Assembly: GCF_000236705.1 (NCBI RefSeq) | Contig: NC_016599.1 | Coordinates: 62,001 to 126,000 of the forward strand | Direction of reading: 5' to 3' | Source of the DNA: Owenweeksia hongkongensis DSM 17368 | GTDB lineage: Bacteria; Bacteroidota; Bacteroidia; Flavobacteriales; Schleiferiaceae | DNA length: 64,000 nt | Part shown: positions 9,025 to 17,172 of the stretch, piece by piece | How positions within the stretch are numbered: the first letter of the stretch is position 1 | How the letters are laid out: each line of letters begins with the position of its first letter | Notes under the pieces: model-generated | The model's input: only the letters and a program-made list of their open reading frames with translations | Told to the model about the DNA's origin: nothing | Database searches by the model: none | Program-made: the position numbers and the translations under genes

Positions 9025-10203
9025 ATGAAAAAATGCTTGCTTTTCCTTCTTTTGTTTGTCAACACATTTGCTTTTGCGCAAGTTCAGCTGACGGACAAAG
9101 CCGAAATACGAATCGTGACGTGTGGCCCGTATCAGGGCGAGTTATATTCTGCTTTTGGGCATAGTGCTATCAGGGTGTATGACCCTTCTCAAGCCATTGA
9201 TCTGATTTATAATTATGGGGTTTTCAATTTTAATCAACCTAATTTCTACCTCAATTTTGCCAAAGGGCATTTGAAGTACAGGCTTGCGGTTTCACGTTAC
9301 CAGCCTTTTGTGGATAGCTATATTGATGAAAATCGTTTTGTGCATGAACAGATTTTGAACCTTACGCCAGCGCAAAATCAAAAGGTGTTTGACTTTTTGC
9401 AATGGAATGCGCAGGAGGAAAACATGCATTATTACTACGATTACTTTTATGACAATTGCGCCACGCGTGTGCGCGATGTGATGAAAAAAGCTTTGGGCGA
9501 TAGCGTGCGTTTTGATGATTCGCATATCACCACCAATTACACCATCCGCGATTTGTGCGACATATACCTGCAGGAGCAGCCGTGGGGAGATTTGGGCATA
9601 GACCTCTGCCTTGGTTTGCCGATGGACAAAAATGCCACGCCATGGATGTATATGTTTTTGCCGGACTATGTGGAACAGGGTTTTGACCATGCCTACATAA
9701 AAGGGCAAAGGGGGGAGAAGCCTTTGGTGAAGGAAACGGTGAACACTTTTGAAGCGCTGCCTGAAAAAGCAGAAACCAACTGGAACACGCCTTTTCTGTA
9801 TTTCACGGCTTTGCTGGTTTTGGGTTTGTTAATAACCTACCAAGGCTACAATGCTAAGCGCGGGCTGTATTGGTTTGATGCGGTTATTTTCTCCATTATT
9901 GGACTTATTGGTTGGTTTCTTTTTGTGCTTTGGCTTGCTACCGATCATCGCGCTGCTGCCCAAAACATGAACCTTCTGTGGGCTATTCCGCTACACTTTC
10001 CGGTGGCGCTTATATTATTGAAAAAGAAAAAGCCCAACTGGCTGAAACCTTATTTTACCCTTACGGCACTTCTGGCATTTATCACTCTTATTGCCTGGCC
10101 TTGGTGGCCTCAAGATTTGAATAATTCGCTTATTCCTTTTGTGCTGTTAATTATGGTGAGGGCGGTTTATATCAGGTGGTCGTTGAAGAGGTTTTATGAG
10201 TAG
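9025..10203 (+). CDS. Lnb N-terminal (DUF4105) domain membrane protein
   Basis: The ATG at 9025 begins a standard signal peptide (MKKCLLFLLL..., cleavage near AFAQ); another ATG lies seven codons upstream at 9004. The mature N-terminal half (about residues 20-220) has the DUF4105 features: TCGPYQGELYSAFGHSAIRV early on and YYYDYFYDNCATRVRD later, giving the conserved His and Cys expected of a papain-like (NlpC/P60-like) fold related to lipoprotein N-acyltransferase Lnb. The C-terminal part has four to five hydrophobic helices (about 265-390). It probably acts at the periplasmic face of the inner membrane on lipoproteins or envelope acyl groups; that role is inferred from the family. Confidence 0.75.
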   Translation: MKKCLLFLLLFVNTFAFAQVQLTDKAEIRIVTCGPYQGELYSAFGHSAIRVYDPSQAIDLIYNYGVFNFNQPNFYLNFAKGHLKYRLAVSRYQPFVDSYIDENRFVHEQILNLTPAQNQKVFDFLQWNAQEENMHYYYDYFYDNCATRVRDVMKKALGDSVRFDDSHITTNYTIRDLCDIYLQEQPWGDLGIDLCLGLPMDKNATPWMYMFLPDYVEQGFDHAYIKGQRGEKPLVKETVNTFEALPEKAETNWNTPFLYFTALLVLGLLITYQGYNAKRGLYWFDAVIFSIIGLIGWFLFVLWLATDHRAAAQNMNLLWAIPLHFPVALILLKKKKPNWLKPYFTLTALLAFITLIAWPWWPQDLNNSLIPFVLLIMVRAVYIRWSLKRFYE

Positions 10204-10322
10204 GATAACCAATCTTGTGAAATCATCGAATATGAATTTACTAATCGGACATTGGTGCTACAATCAGTGTTGGATTTATTATCACTTATAAATCATGTGT
10301 GTAAAAGTTAAAGTCCTAACAG

Positions 10323-10694
10323 ATGTTTAATAACTTAAAACTTATTTCGTCATGTGTTTTTTTGACAGTGGTTGTTGGCTGTGAGCCATGGATGGACTAC
10401 CCAGTCTCTCAGGTGTTTTATGATACTGCGTACTCGTTTACGGTTGAGGAAGTTTGGAAAGATCATGGCATGTTACTGTTGCTTGGAAATGATACGGTAT
10501 ACTCTATTCCTGATGAACTAAAGGATATAAATGAGGATAAATATTTACATTCAATTGTAGGGATTGGGTCTTCGTTTGAAAAGTCAGCAAATGATTCAGT
10601 AGTCTATATTACAGGAGATAACGGAAATAGTCAGAAAATTATTTATAGTCTAAATTTTGACACTAGCGATGGTGGACGTTGGTTCTTATTTTAG
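10323..10694 (+). CDS. Small hypothetical lipoprotein, 123 aa
   Basis: The N-terminus has a hydrophobic stretch ending in VVGC (Cys20), a plausible lipobox. The remaining 100 residues are acidic, contain a Trp-rich start (EPWMDYP) and end in GGRWFLF. No family is recognised. It is a single gene between the DUF4105 protein and the repeat-rich region that follows, and it may be a recent or lineage-specific protein. Confidence 0.5.
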   Translation: MFNNLKLISSCVFLTVVVGCEPWMDYPVSQVFYDTAYSFTVEEVWKDHGMLLLLGNDTVYSIPDELKDINEDKYLHSIVGIGSSFEKSANDSVVYITGDNGNSQKIIYSLNFDTSDGGRWFLF

Positions 10695-10740
10695 GGACTA
10701 GAGAAAAATATGAATAGGTGAAACACAGTAAAAGTAGACC

Positions 10741-10814
10741 TTCGTTAGCGCGGATTTACCTTTGGTGAGCTCGCAAGCTCGGTTGTAATCCGTGCCAGCC
10801 CGAAGCCTCAGTAC
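10741..10814. repeat. 74-bp direct repeat, copy 1 (family B)
   Basis: This segment matches 11251-11324 in the same orientation with only a few substitutions. Both copies share a central palindromic GAGCTCGCAAGCTC core followed by a stretch reading AATCCGTGCC and ending AAGCCTCAGTAC. Together they bracket a 510-bp block that holds a palindromic element and a gene fragment. There is no coding potential. Confidence 0.8.
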
Positions 10815-10932
10815 AAAGCCTAAACCTTTTCCCCATCAAGAGCAACTTCCGATTTCGTTTACAGCTAAAAGCTTCATTTTTAAAAGATGTCGGACAAGTT
10901 ATAGAATCTACGAACAGGAGAGCATATATTTC

Positions 10933-11051
10933 AACTACCCCGTCTTCCGCTTGCTACGCGCGGAATCCACCCCTTCGTGCTCGAAGGGGAATTTCACGCA
11001 ACACGTTCCCCTTCAATGTTTGAAGGGGTGCTCCGTAGGGGTGGGGTAGTT
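10933..11051. repeat. 119-bp palindromic element (family C)
   Basis: The ends AACTACCCC (10933) and GGGGTAGTT (ending 11051) are exact inverted copies. Inside are two hairpins built on CCCCTTCGTGCTCGAAGGGG and on CCCCTTCAATGTTTGAAGGGG. Size, hairpins and intergenic placement fit a non-autonomous palindromic repeat. It differs in sequence from the element at 6490. Confidence 0.7.
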
Positions 11052-11055
11052 AGAA

Positions 11056-11249
11056 TTACCAATAACACTGCTCTACTTTGTCGTTTTTAAAAAGACCTTT
11101 CAAGCAGGTATTCCAGTTGTTTATTCTCAGAGCAAAGTAAATATCAGCTCCCGAGAGCTGGTTTTGCTCAATAAACCAAGGCGTAATATTATTAGAGCCT
11201 ACCACCAGTGGACCTACTCTTATCCAGGCACCAGCTCGCAAGTCTCTGC
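11056..11249 (-). pseudogene. C-terminal fragment of a DUF5723-like outer-membrane protein
   Basis: About 64 codons translate to a close copy of the last residues of the intact gene at 12475-13881: RAGAWIRVGPLVVGSNN here against RAGAWIRLGPLVVGSDN there, and both end in a CYW tripeptide before the stop. Upstream homology stops at about 11249, exactly where copy 2 of the 74-bp repeat begins. There is no ATG, signal peptide or remainder of the gene. It is a truncated paralogue, probably left by duplication followed by deletion or repeat insertion. Confidence 0.75.
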
Positions 11250-11250
11250 C

Positions 11251-11324
11251 CTCGTTAGCACAGATTTACCTTTGCTGAGCTCGCAAGCTCGGTTATAATC
11301 CGTGCCCATCCCAAGCCTCAGTAC
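11251..11324. repeat. 74-bp direct repeat, copy 2 (family B)
   Basis: Same orientation as copy 1 at 10741-10814. It abuts the broken end of the gene fragment at 11249, so this repeat or a recombination at it may mark the truncation point. The following 165 bp to the end of the SDR gene hold nothing I can identify. Confidence 0.8.
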
Positions 11325-11489
11325 CAATTCGAAATCTCTCTCAACCCAAACATTCAAGGCCAATTTCTTTTTGCCCTCAACCTTGCTTCCCTCATAATGT
11401 GTGGAAGTAATTCTGCGTTTTCTGTAAACGCAATAGTGATAGACAAGCTAAATTTATGGAGCTTATTAAAAGAGAAAGGTTGTAAGTGT

Positions 11490-12221
11490 CTAAGACTTTC
11501 CAGTTGGTTTAATCAGAATTTCATTAATGTTAACGTGATCGGGTTCAGAGAGAGCAAATATTACTGCGCGTGCAATATCTTCTGGGTTAAGCATAGGTTC
11601 ATCACCGCCATAATCTTTATCATCCAGTAACTCTTTATCTGTAATATCTTCTCGCAAGTCGGTATTAACTGTGCCAGGCTCAATGGATGTAACTTTTATA
11701 TTAAACTCAGGAGAGAGTTCCATACGCATGGCTTTAGAAAGAGCAATAATTGCAGCTTTTGAAGCACCATATATAGCTCCACCTTCATATAGCTCCTTTC
11801 CATCTACCGATGCAATATTTACAATATGCCCGGATTTTTGAGATTTCATAGACGGTAATGCACCATGAAGTGTTCGCAGTATACCTTTTACATTCACTTC
11901 TATGGTATTGAGCCATTCCTCAAGATGCAGGTTTTTTAGGTAAGTAAGAGGCATAACTCCCGCCACGTTTATCAATATATCTACGGTCGGATTTTTCTCA
12001 AGTATTTGCTTAAATGCATTCTCTACACTCGTATTGCTTGATACGTCCATTTCTATTATTTGGACAGTATTATTCAGTTGTTTTTGAAGATGTTTTAGAT
12101 CGGCAGTATCACGTGCCGTAAGAATTAATCTACAGCCATTCTCATCTAGTTTCTTAGCAATAGCGCTACCAATGCCCCCATTAGCCCCTGTTATTATTGC
12201 AACCTTGTTTTTTAAGTCCAT
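11490..12221 (-). CDS. SDR-family NAD(P)-dependent oxidoreductase
   Basis: 243 aa, the usual length for a classical short-chain dehydrogenase. Visible motifs are the cofactor loop TGANGGIGSAIA (about 12-23), the NVAG strand (INVAGVMP), the catalytic serine in NIASVDG and the YGASK catalytic Tyr-Lys. A short patch after the active site (EPGTVNTDLRED) matches the substrate-loop region. It reduces or oxidises an alcohol/carbonyl pair with NAD(P)H; the substrate cannot be told. It is a single gene on the minus strand. Confidence 0.88.
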   Translation of the reverse strand: MDLKNKVAIITGANGGIGSAIAKKLDENGCRLILTARDTADLKHLQKQLNNTVQIIEMDVSSNTSVENAFKQILEKNPTVDILINVAGVMPLTYLKNLHLEEWLNTIEVNVKGILRTLHGALPSMKSQKSGHIVNIASVDGKELYEGGAIYGASKAAIIALSKAMRMELSPEFNIKVTSIEPGTVNTDLREDITDKELLDDKDYGGDEPMLNPEDIARAVIFALSEPDHVNINEILIKPTGKS

Positions 12222-12474
12222 GTCTTAAATTTTAATAAGATGATTAGAAATTCTTTACACAGAAATATACACGGCATTTTAGGAAATGTTTAATTGAAAT
12301 GGAAGATATGGGGAGCTACTCTTTTGTTTTAATAAGCCACAGCACTAAGGATTTCCATTAAGTGAATTTCTCAATGTATGGAGTCTCCCTTTGAATCTTG
12401 GTAGGGAATATTATGTGTGAAATTTCGAATTACTGTATGAAGGGGCGTATAGTATGGATGGGTCTTCACATTAT

Positions 12475-13881
12475 TTACCAATAACAGTTCTCCACCTGGT
12501 CGTTTTTAAACATGTTTTTCAGGCTGCTATTCCAGTTGTTTATTCTCAAAGCAAAGTAAACATCGGCTCCAGAGAGTTGGTCTTGCTTTATAAACCAGGG
12601 AGCAAGATTGTCTGATCCAACCACGAGTGGGCCTAATCTTATCCAGGCTCCTGCTCGTAAGTCTCTGTCGTTGTAAAGTGTTATTGGTAGGCCAACTTCG
12701 AAAAAGCGGGTTTCATAGCGAATAGAGCTTACGGCTATGTTTTCCTTTTGGAGTTGCTGAGGATGGAGGACAAATCTGCGCGATATATTTAGGTTGGTAA
12801 ATAGAAACTTTGACAAGTGGTAATCCACAGAAACATTGAGCGCTGCCGGTGTGAATATGGTAAACCTTGAACCTTGAAAAGTAGTGTTTGGATCTCCGGT
12901 TAAGGCATTGCTCAGTTCACGAGAAAACTCCCTCAGGCTATTGGCTTGTTCAAATGTGGCATTGGGGATGGTAGATACCTGATTCGTGCTAACTCTATGT
13001 TGCTCACTGTTGTTTTTAAAGCTTACAAAACCCAGGTCGGCTATAGCAGCAGCTACTTTCCAGGTGCCGGTTTCTTCAAAATATTTTTTGTCCTGAATTG
13101 TAAAACCGAAATCTATTCCAAGCCCTTGGCCGTTGTTGTTTAGATTAAAATCTTCGTCAAAGTAGGTAAAGCCATATTGCAATTCGGCAGAAGGTACTTC
13201 CATATCATCACTCAGCTTGGTTAAGTCTAGAGTATTTGGCGAATTTACAAATAGGGCTTGATTGCCAATCAGGAATTTGGCGTTGATGCCATAGCTGAAC
13301 ACTTTATCACCTTTAACATATCCATAGGCGAGATTTAAAGCATATTCACTCCAAAGCATTGCCGTCAGGCGGGTAGGCTTTATGTCTCGGGTCTCGTTTA
13401 CCATCCAAGCCGCTATACTGGGTTCGCTTAATTGATGATCTAAATGATTGGCGCTAAAAGCTTGTCTCATTTTAGCGTAAAAGCCAATGGAAAAGTGTTT
13501 GTTGATACGTGTTGCAAAAGCCGGAGTTCCAGCAAAGGCACTGATAGAATTATTCATCCACACTTTAGCGTCTCTAAATTGATAGTAAATAAAATCCGAA
13601 GAGCGGTTAGTTCCTTCTTCATTGAAGTTTACAAAAGCTTTATCTGTATTGAATAACTCATTAATACTCGTATTCTTAATAAAGATGTAATCGGTTTCAA
13701 CAAATACACCACCTGAGAGGATGGTGAAATCCCATTTTAATGGACTGGCTTGAAAAGAGGAAGGGTTGTAGCCCAGGCCTGTTGTTCCGCTATAGTTACT
13801 TACTTGAAGCCCTTGTTGATTTTGAGCGTAAGCAGCTACAAGAAAGGATTGAATTAGAATATAGATTCTTAGCCTGAGCAA
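12475..13881 (-). CDS. DUF5723-like outer-membrane beta-barrel protein
   Basis: 468 aa. A signal peptide (cleavage near AAYAQ) precedes the family-like opening YSGTTGLGYNPSSF, and the rest alternates short amphipathic strands as expected of an outer-membrane barrel. The start is unusual: the reading frame opens after a stop at about 13930, no ATG precedes the signal peptide, and a TTG at 13881 is the best candidate. Its last 64 codons have a degraded duplicate at 11056-11249. The physiological role is unknown; similar Bacteroidota proteins are assigned to DUF5723 without a function. Confidence 0.7.
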   Translation of the reverse strand: MLRLRIYILIQSFLVAAYAQNQQGLQVSNYSGTTGLGYNPSSFQASPLKWDFTILSGGVFVETDYIFIKNTSINELFNTDKAFVNFNEEGTNRSSDFIYYQFRDAKVWMNNSISAFAGTPAFATRINKHFSIGFYAKMRQAFSANHLDHQLSEPSIAAWMVNETRDIKPTRLTAMLWSEYALNLAYGYVKGDKVFSYGINAKFLIGNQALFVNSPNTLDLTKLSDDMEVPSAELQYGFTYFDEDFNLNNNGQGLGIDFGFTIQDKKYFEETGTWKVAAAIADLGFVSFKNNSEQHRVSTNQVSTIPNATFEQANSLREFSRELSNALTGDPNTTFQGSRFTIFTPAALNVSVDYHLSKFLFTNLNISRRFVLHPQQLQKENIAVSSIRYETRFFEVGLPITLYNDRDLRAGAWIRLGPLVVGSDNLAPWFIKQDQLSGADVYFALRINNWNSSLKNMFKNDQVENCYW

Positions 13882-14100
13882 TTTGTGGATGTTTGATTTG
13901 TAAGTAAATCTTACTTCATATAAATGTATTTAGAGAATGTTAGAAGATGAACAGCTAATTAGATAACGTTCGGCTTCATTGAATAATTTTAAGCTAGTAT
14001 TGATTTGTCATTCGAGTTGGATCCAAATATTCTGCGGAGCAGTAGCTTTACTCATGCGTAGCAGCTTACTTGTAGGCCCAGTGCTTAGGCTATAAACACA

Positions 14101-14132
14101 AATGCCCCGTCAAAAAAAGATAGGGCATTTTT
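14101..14132. terminator. Hairpin terminator
   Basis: AATGCCC pairs with GGGCATT across a 13-base A-rich loop and is followed by T-rich DNA on the plus strand. It sits 24 bp beyond the stop of the lipoprotein gene at 14156 (minus strand), so it probably ends that transcript, although the T-tract is better on the other strand. Confidence 0.5.
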
Positions 14133-14155
14133 GTTTTTGATGGTGTGATTTTTTG

Positions 14156-14668
14156 TTAGACTCCGAAACCAGGTGAAAAAACAGGTTTTATCCAATACTC
14201 ATTTGCTGAATCCAGAATAACCGTTTTGCGCAAGTCAAGGCCAATAGATATCCAGTGGCCGCTTGATTTTTCTAAATTGGAATTCACGTCTTTATAAATA
14301 CATTTCCAGTATTCAGGTATTTTACATGTGATGTAGGTAGAGTCTTTTTTTAAGGTCATTTCAGAAATGTCCAACTCAATATGTTTTATGTAAAGCGGCT
14401 TTAGTTTCCACGAATCCAACCATATTGGTTCAGGGTTTTCAAAACTAAAAAAGAAGTCTTTGCTTGAGTTTGGAAGATTTTGATATTGCACGGTATCACC
14501 GTTTTTTTTGTGGAGCATCACCTTTTCTACTTTAAAGTTGATATTCTTATAAGCGGATTGACTACTCTGAGAGCAACGAAAGTCAAGGTCTAAATAGGTG
14601 TTCGGGTCTTCTTTAGTGCATGAAACAAGAATAGCCAGAAGGCAGGTTGCAAGCATTAGTTTTTTCAT
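14156..14668 (-). CDS. Lipoprotein, tandem paralogue 2 (DUF4382-like)
   Basis: 170 aa with a clear lipoprotein signal (LLAILVSC, Cys16). It is the paralogue of the equally long upstream gene at 14703: both have LDL near the mature N-terminus, SSK in the middle and an end matching VILDSANEYWIKPVF / VLDSNNQKWINPVF. That last block resembles the C-terminal strand of DUF4382 lipoproteins. The gap between the two genes is 34 bp, so they form one unit. Function is unknown; surface or periplasmic lipid-anchored. Confidence 0.65.
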   Translation of the reverse strand: MKKLMLATCLLAILVSCTKEDPNTYLDLDFRCSQSSQSAYKNINFKVEKVMLHKKNGDTVQYQNLPNSSKDFFFSFENPEPIWLDSWKLKPLYIKHIELDISEMTLKKDSTYITCKIPEYWKCIYKDVNSNLEKSSGHWISIGLDLRKTVILDSANEYWIKPVFSPGFGV

Positions 14669-14702
14669 AATGTGTTTGTTAGAGGTTATTTAAGAAGAAG
14701 CA

Positions 14703-15215
14703 TTATTTGATGAAAACAGGATTTATCCATTTCTGATTGTTGGAGTCCAAAACCTGCGATTGTGTTAGGTCAAGCTGAATAAGTATTGGATCTGAATTTG
14801 CGGGGTTGAGGTTTGTATTAAAGTTTTGAATACCTGTCCACCAGTTGGTAGGCACTTTGTAATTGATAAACTCTGAATCAGTTTGAAGAGCAATGCTCGA
14901 GACATTAAGTTCAAGGTGATTAACAAAACCTGATTGCTCTATGTAACAGGTACCGAGCCATTCTTTTTCTGAGCTTTCTAAATTTAGTAGAACCTCTTTA
15001 CTCGATCTGGGGATACTGTCATAAGCGATACTATCGCTTAGGTTTCGTTGCAAAATAACCTGCTCCACTGTTACAATAGCCTTTTTGCTGGGCGCATTTT
15101 TGGAATTAATTGCGCTTAGTTCCAGGTCAAGAAATGTGTCTGTGGGAATGTACTCTTTCTCACGGCAAGCAGAGAGCAGAGCCAATGCGGCTAGCGCTAA
15201 CGTTAGTTTATTCAT
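14703..15215 (-). CDS. Lipoprotein, tandem paralogue 1 (DUF4382-like)
   Basis: 170 aa with lipobox LLSAC (Cys17). It is about as long as its downstream neighbour and matches it over several blocks (TFLDLEL, IPRSSKEVLLNLE, WINPVF), which indicates an old tandem duplication. It is the first gene of the pair; its upstream region carries a 17-bp IS-end remnant at 15246-15262 and then the IS3 element, so its promoter lies in a disturbed 100-bp gap. Confidence 0.65.
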   Translation of the reverse strand: MNKLTLALAALALLSACREKEYIPTDTFLDLELSAINSKNAPSKKAIVTVEQVILQRNLSDSIAYDSIPRSSKEVLLNLESSEKEWLGTCYIEQSGFVNHLELNVSSIALQTDSEFINYKVPTNWWTGIQNFNTNLNPANSDPILIQLDLTQSQVLDSNNQKWINPVFIK

Positions 15216-15245
15216 AATTGTGTTTTAGTTGAGTTCAAATATATA

Positions 15246-15262
15246 TTCAGGACGTGATAGCT
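15246..15262. repeat. Solo copy of the IS3 terminal sequence
   Basis: The 17 bases here differ by one position from 16686-16702, the right end of the IS3 element plus its flanking GCT. They lie 53 bp outside the left end of the element and in the same orientation. This may be the scar of an earlier insertion or deletion at the same site. Confidence 0.6.
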
Positions 15263-15366
15263 GTTGCATTGGTGATAGAGTTTAACACAATTTTGGGATA
15301 TGCATTCAAAGGCTTGTCCCGTCCTAAATAACCGATACAGGTTTTTATATAGATTAAACATAGTAA

Positions 15367-16284
15367 TTAAACCTTGGTGAAGCTAGCTTCACCAAGGTTT
15401 TGTTTTTTATAGGATTTTATTTTGACCTGATCTTGTTTATGCATTTGTTCTGGAGTGTTCATTTGGCAGGAGAGGTGTGGCCTTTGTTTATTATAAATGC
15501 TTACACTGTCTTCCACCAAAGGCTTCATGATGTCTAGTTTATCGGCCTTTACTACTTCAATAAATTCTTGCTTTAAAATACCGTTTATACGTTCCGCTAT
15601 GGCGTTGGCATATGGGTCATAAGACTCTGTCATGCTACAGGTTATTTTGGCTTTAGCCAGTTGTTTTGGTAATCGGTGCTACAATATTGTAGGCCTCTGT
15701 CTGAGTGATGGATCAGAGGTTGGCTAGGGTATTTTCGATTTTTGATAGCTTGCTTTAAGGCAGATAGCGCACCATCCACACTCAAACTGTTTGATACATT
15801 GTAGCCTACTATCTTTTTTTGAGTAGGCATCGGTAACTAGAGCCAGGTACATGGGGTTTTCTCGGGTACCCACATAAGTTATATCGGCCACCCAAAGCTG
15901 CTCTGGCCGGGTAATGGGTAAGTCTGCAATCACGTTTTTGTGTTTGCGGAACCTATGGTGTGAGTTGGTGGTAATATGGTATGATTTCTTGGGTTGTATT
16001 AACATGTGATTTGCTTTTAGAATGTGGAACAATTTATCGCGACCCACGCCCAGTGCTTGCAGCTCTGGCTGTAGCAAGTGGTAAAGTTTACGTGTGCCTA
16101 GCCGAGGCATGGACATGCGCTTTTCCTGCACGAGTGATACTACTTTTTGCGCACGTTGCTTTTTTGGCTTCTTCGGCTTTAATGGCGCGATAATAAACTT
16201 GACGGCTATACCCGAACAATCTACAGGTAGCCGTTAGGCTTTCTTGGTAGTGTTCTTTGTATTGGTTGACTGTTCGGGTAAGGA
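15367..16284 (-). pseudogene. IS3 transposase orfB (three frameshifts)
   Basis: The pieces join into one DDE transposase of about 300 residues: LFGYSRQVYYRAIKAEE near 16200, RLGTRKLYHLL near 16100, the first catalytic Asp in WVADITY, the second in [11 protein letters not shown] and the catalytic Glu in NAIAERINGILKQE. Frame changes are needed at about 16147-16155, at an A7 run at 15814-15820 (one base too many) and at about 15660-15667 (one base too few). All catalytic codons survive, so the damage is recent, or these are base-calling errors at short runs. Production normally needs a -1 frameshift from orfA. Confidence 0.8.
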
Positions 16285-16659
16285 GTTTTTTCTGATTGGA
16301 ATATTGTACTCTTTCTCGGCTATATCTATCATCATATCAAAGATGATCGCCTTTTTGTCGGCTCGTTCTATTTGATGTTCCAGCTGCTTTTTCTGCTTTT
16401 CTAATAGCCGAACTTTTTGCTCTAGTTCCATCAGTTTTTGTTCTGGAGTTTTGGGCATTTGTATTGGAGTTTGATTTTCCCAATCAAAGTTACCATACTT
16501 TCTTAACCAACTCAGCACAGTACTGCGAGCCTGAATGCCATATTTTCGGACTGCTCCATGCTGACTTAACTCGCCCCGTTCTATTTCTTGGACAACTTGC
16601 AGCTTGAAGTTTAAGCTGTAATCTTTTTGTGTACGCTTTACGTAGCCATTGTCTTTCAT
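16234..16659 (-). CDS. IS3-family transposase orfA
   Basis: 141 aa. The N-terminal half is a helix-turn-helix (FKLQVVQEIERGELSQHGA ... STVLSWLRKYG), and the second half is a leucine-zipper coiled coil (KLMELEQKVRLLEKQKKQLE). Both are standard for IS3 OrfA, which binds the terminal repeats and, by -1 frameshifting, is extended into OrfAB. The frame is intact. The last 50 bp overlap the start of the orfB frame. Confidence 0.88.
   Translation of the reverse strand: MKDNGYVKRTQKDYSLNFKLQVVQEIERGELSQHGAVRKYGIQARSTVLSWLRKYGNFDWENQTPIQMPKTPEQKLMELEQKVRLLEKQKKQLEHQIERADKKAIIFDMMIDIAEKEYNIPIRKNSLPEQSTNTKNTTKKA
16285..16291 (-). promoter_or_regulatory. Programmed -1 frameshift slippery site A AAA AAC
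   Basis: On the minus strand the orfA frame reads AGA AAA AAC. A -1 slip on this A-AAA-AAC heptamer places the ribosome in the frame CTC CTT ACC ..., which continues without a stop into LLTRTVNQYKEHYQESL and the orfB sequence. This is the classical IS3 mechanism for making OrfAB. Confidence 0.75.
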
Positions 16660-16712
16660 AAGGTTACAAATTTGTGTAACGCTATTTCAGGACGTGACAG
16701 CTAACAGAAAAC

Positions 16713-16745
16713 AAAAAACCCTCACACTTTCGTATGAGGGTTTTT
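16713..16745 (-). terminator. Strong hairpin terminator, probably the ancestral tRNA-Phe terminator
   Basis: AAAAACCCTCA pairs with TGAGGGTTTTT around a short loop, with T-runs on both sides, so it can work in both directions. On the minus strand it lies immediately after the 15-bp copy of the tRNA-Phe 3' end (16747-16761). This is the order tRNA end then terminator expected of an undisturbed tRNA gene. Confidence 0.75.
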
Positions 16746-16746
16746 A

Positions 16747-16761
16747 CGGTGGTGCCTCCAG
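16747..16761. repeat. Left attachment-like repeat: copy of the tRNA-Phe 3' end
   Basis: CGGTGGTGCCTCCAG is identical to 20267-20281, which covers the last 12 bases of the tRNA-Phe gene plus 3 bases beyond it. The two copies bound a 3.5-kb segment with its own gene pair. Duplication of a tRNA 3' end is the usual scar of tyrosine-recombinase integration. Confidence 0.75.
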
Positions 16762-17172
16762 CACACCTTTAGGTTCCACTAGATGCATGATTATTAATCG
16801 GTAAACAAGCTCTAGTTCAGTGGTAAATTATTCTCTCGACCCTTTCTCGACCTAATTTCGACCAAAAGTTTAGTTCAATAGGGGGTAGGACTATGGCAGC
16901 GGTTCCTAATAAGCTAAATTCATTCTTTTTTTTGGATGAATTACTTTCGATAACGACAATAAATCGTGAAGAATTTAAAAAATCACAGTTTTTAAGTCAT
17001 GTTTGGAAAGCGAGGTAAATACACCTTTAGAAGGATTTGACAATGTACATTGATGGTAGTTTTGATACTAAAAATGTCTCAATCAACCCTAAGGATGGAT
17101 TGCTTTAACACTCTAGTTCCAAACACTATGTTATATTCGTTTGACTTCTGGCTAAATTTATAGTAGGAAATT
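16762..17172. other. Intergenic DNA at the left end of the tRNA-Phe island
   Basis: No gene is visible in these 411 bp. At 16837-16854 an 18-bp stretch (CGACCCTTTCTCGACCTA) nearly repeats the one at 19979-19996 near the right end. The rest is AT-rich and should contain the promoter of the GNAT-PIN gene at 17173. Confidence 0.6.

Larger units (their letters stand above)
15315..16699 (-). mobile_element. IS3-family insertion sequence, 1385 bp, degenerate
   Basis: The left end begins TGTCCCGTCCT and the right end, read in reverse complement, begins TGTCACGTCCT; the similarity extends over about 26 bp with roughly 7 mismatches. Both ends start TG and are flanked by GCT (15312-15314 and 16700-16702), a 3-bp target duplication typical of IS3. 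The element contains orfA, a slippery A AAA AAC site and a frameshifted orfB on the minus strand. It cannot make an intact transposase in the sequence as given. Confidence 0.88.

Noticed and set aside
10792..11049. An 85-aa plus-strand ORF with several Cys and Pro.
   Set aside because: It runs across the 74-bp repeat and the palindromic element and has no family, signal or codon character.
15367..16131. Three short minus-strand ORFs in the IS3 element could be separate genes.
   Set aside because: They join in order into one OrfB with DDE residues; the breaks are frameshifts, not gene borders.
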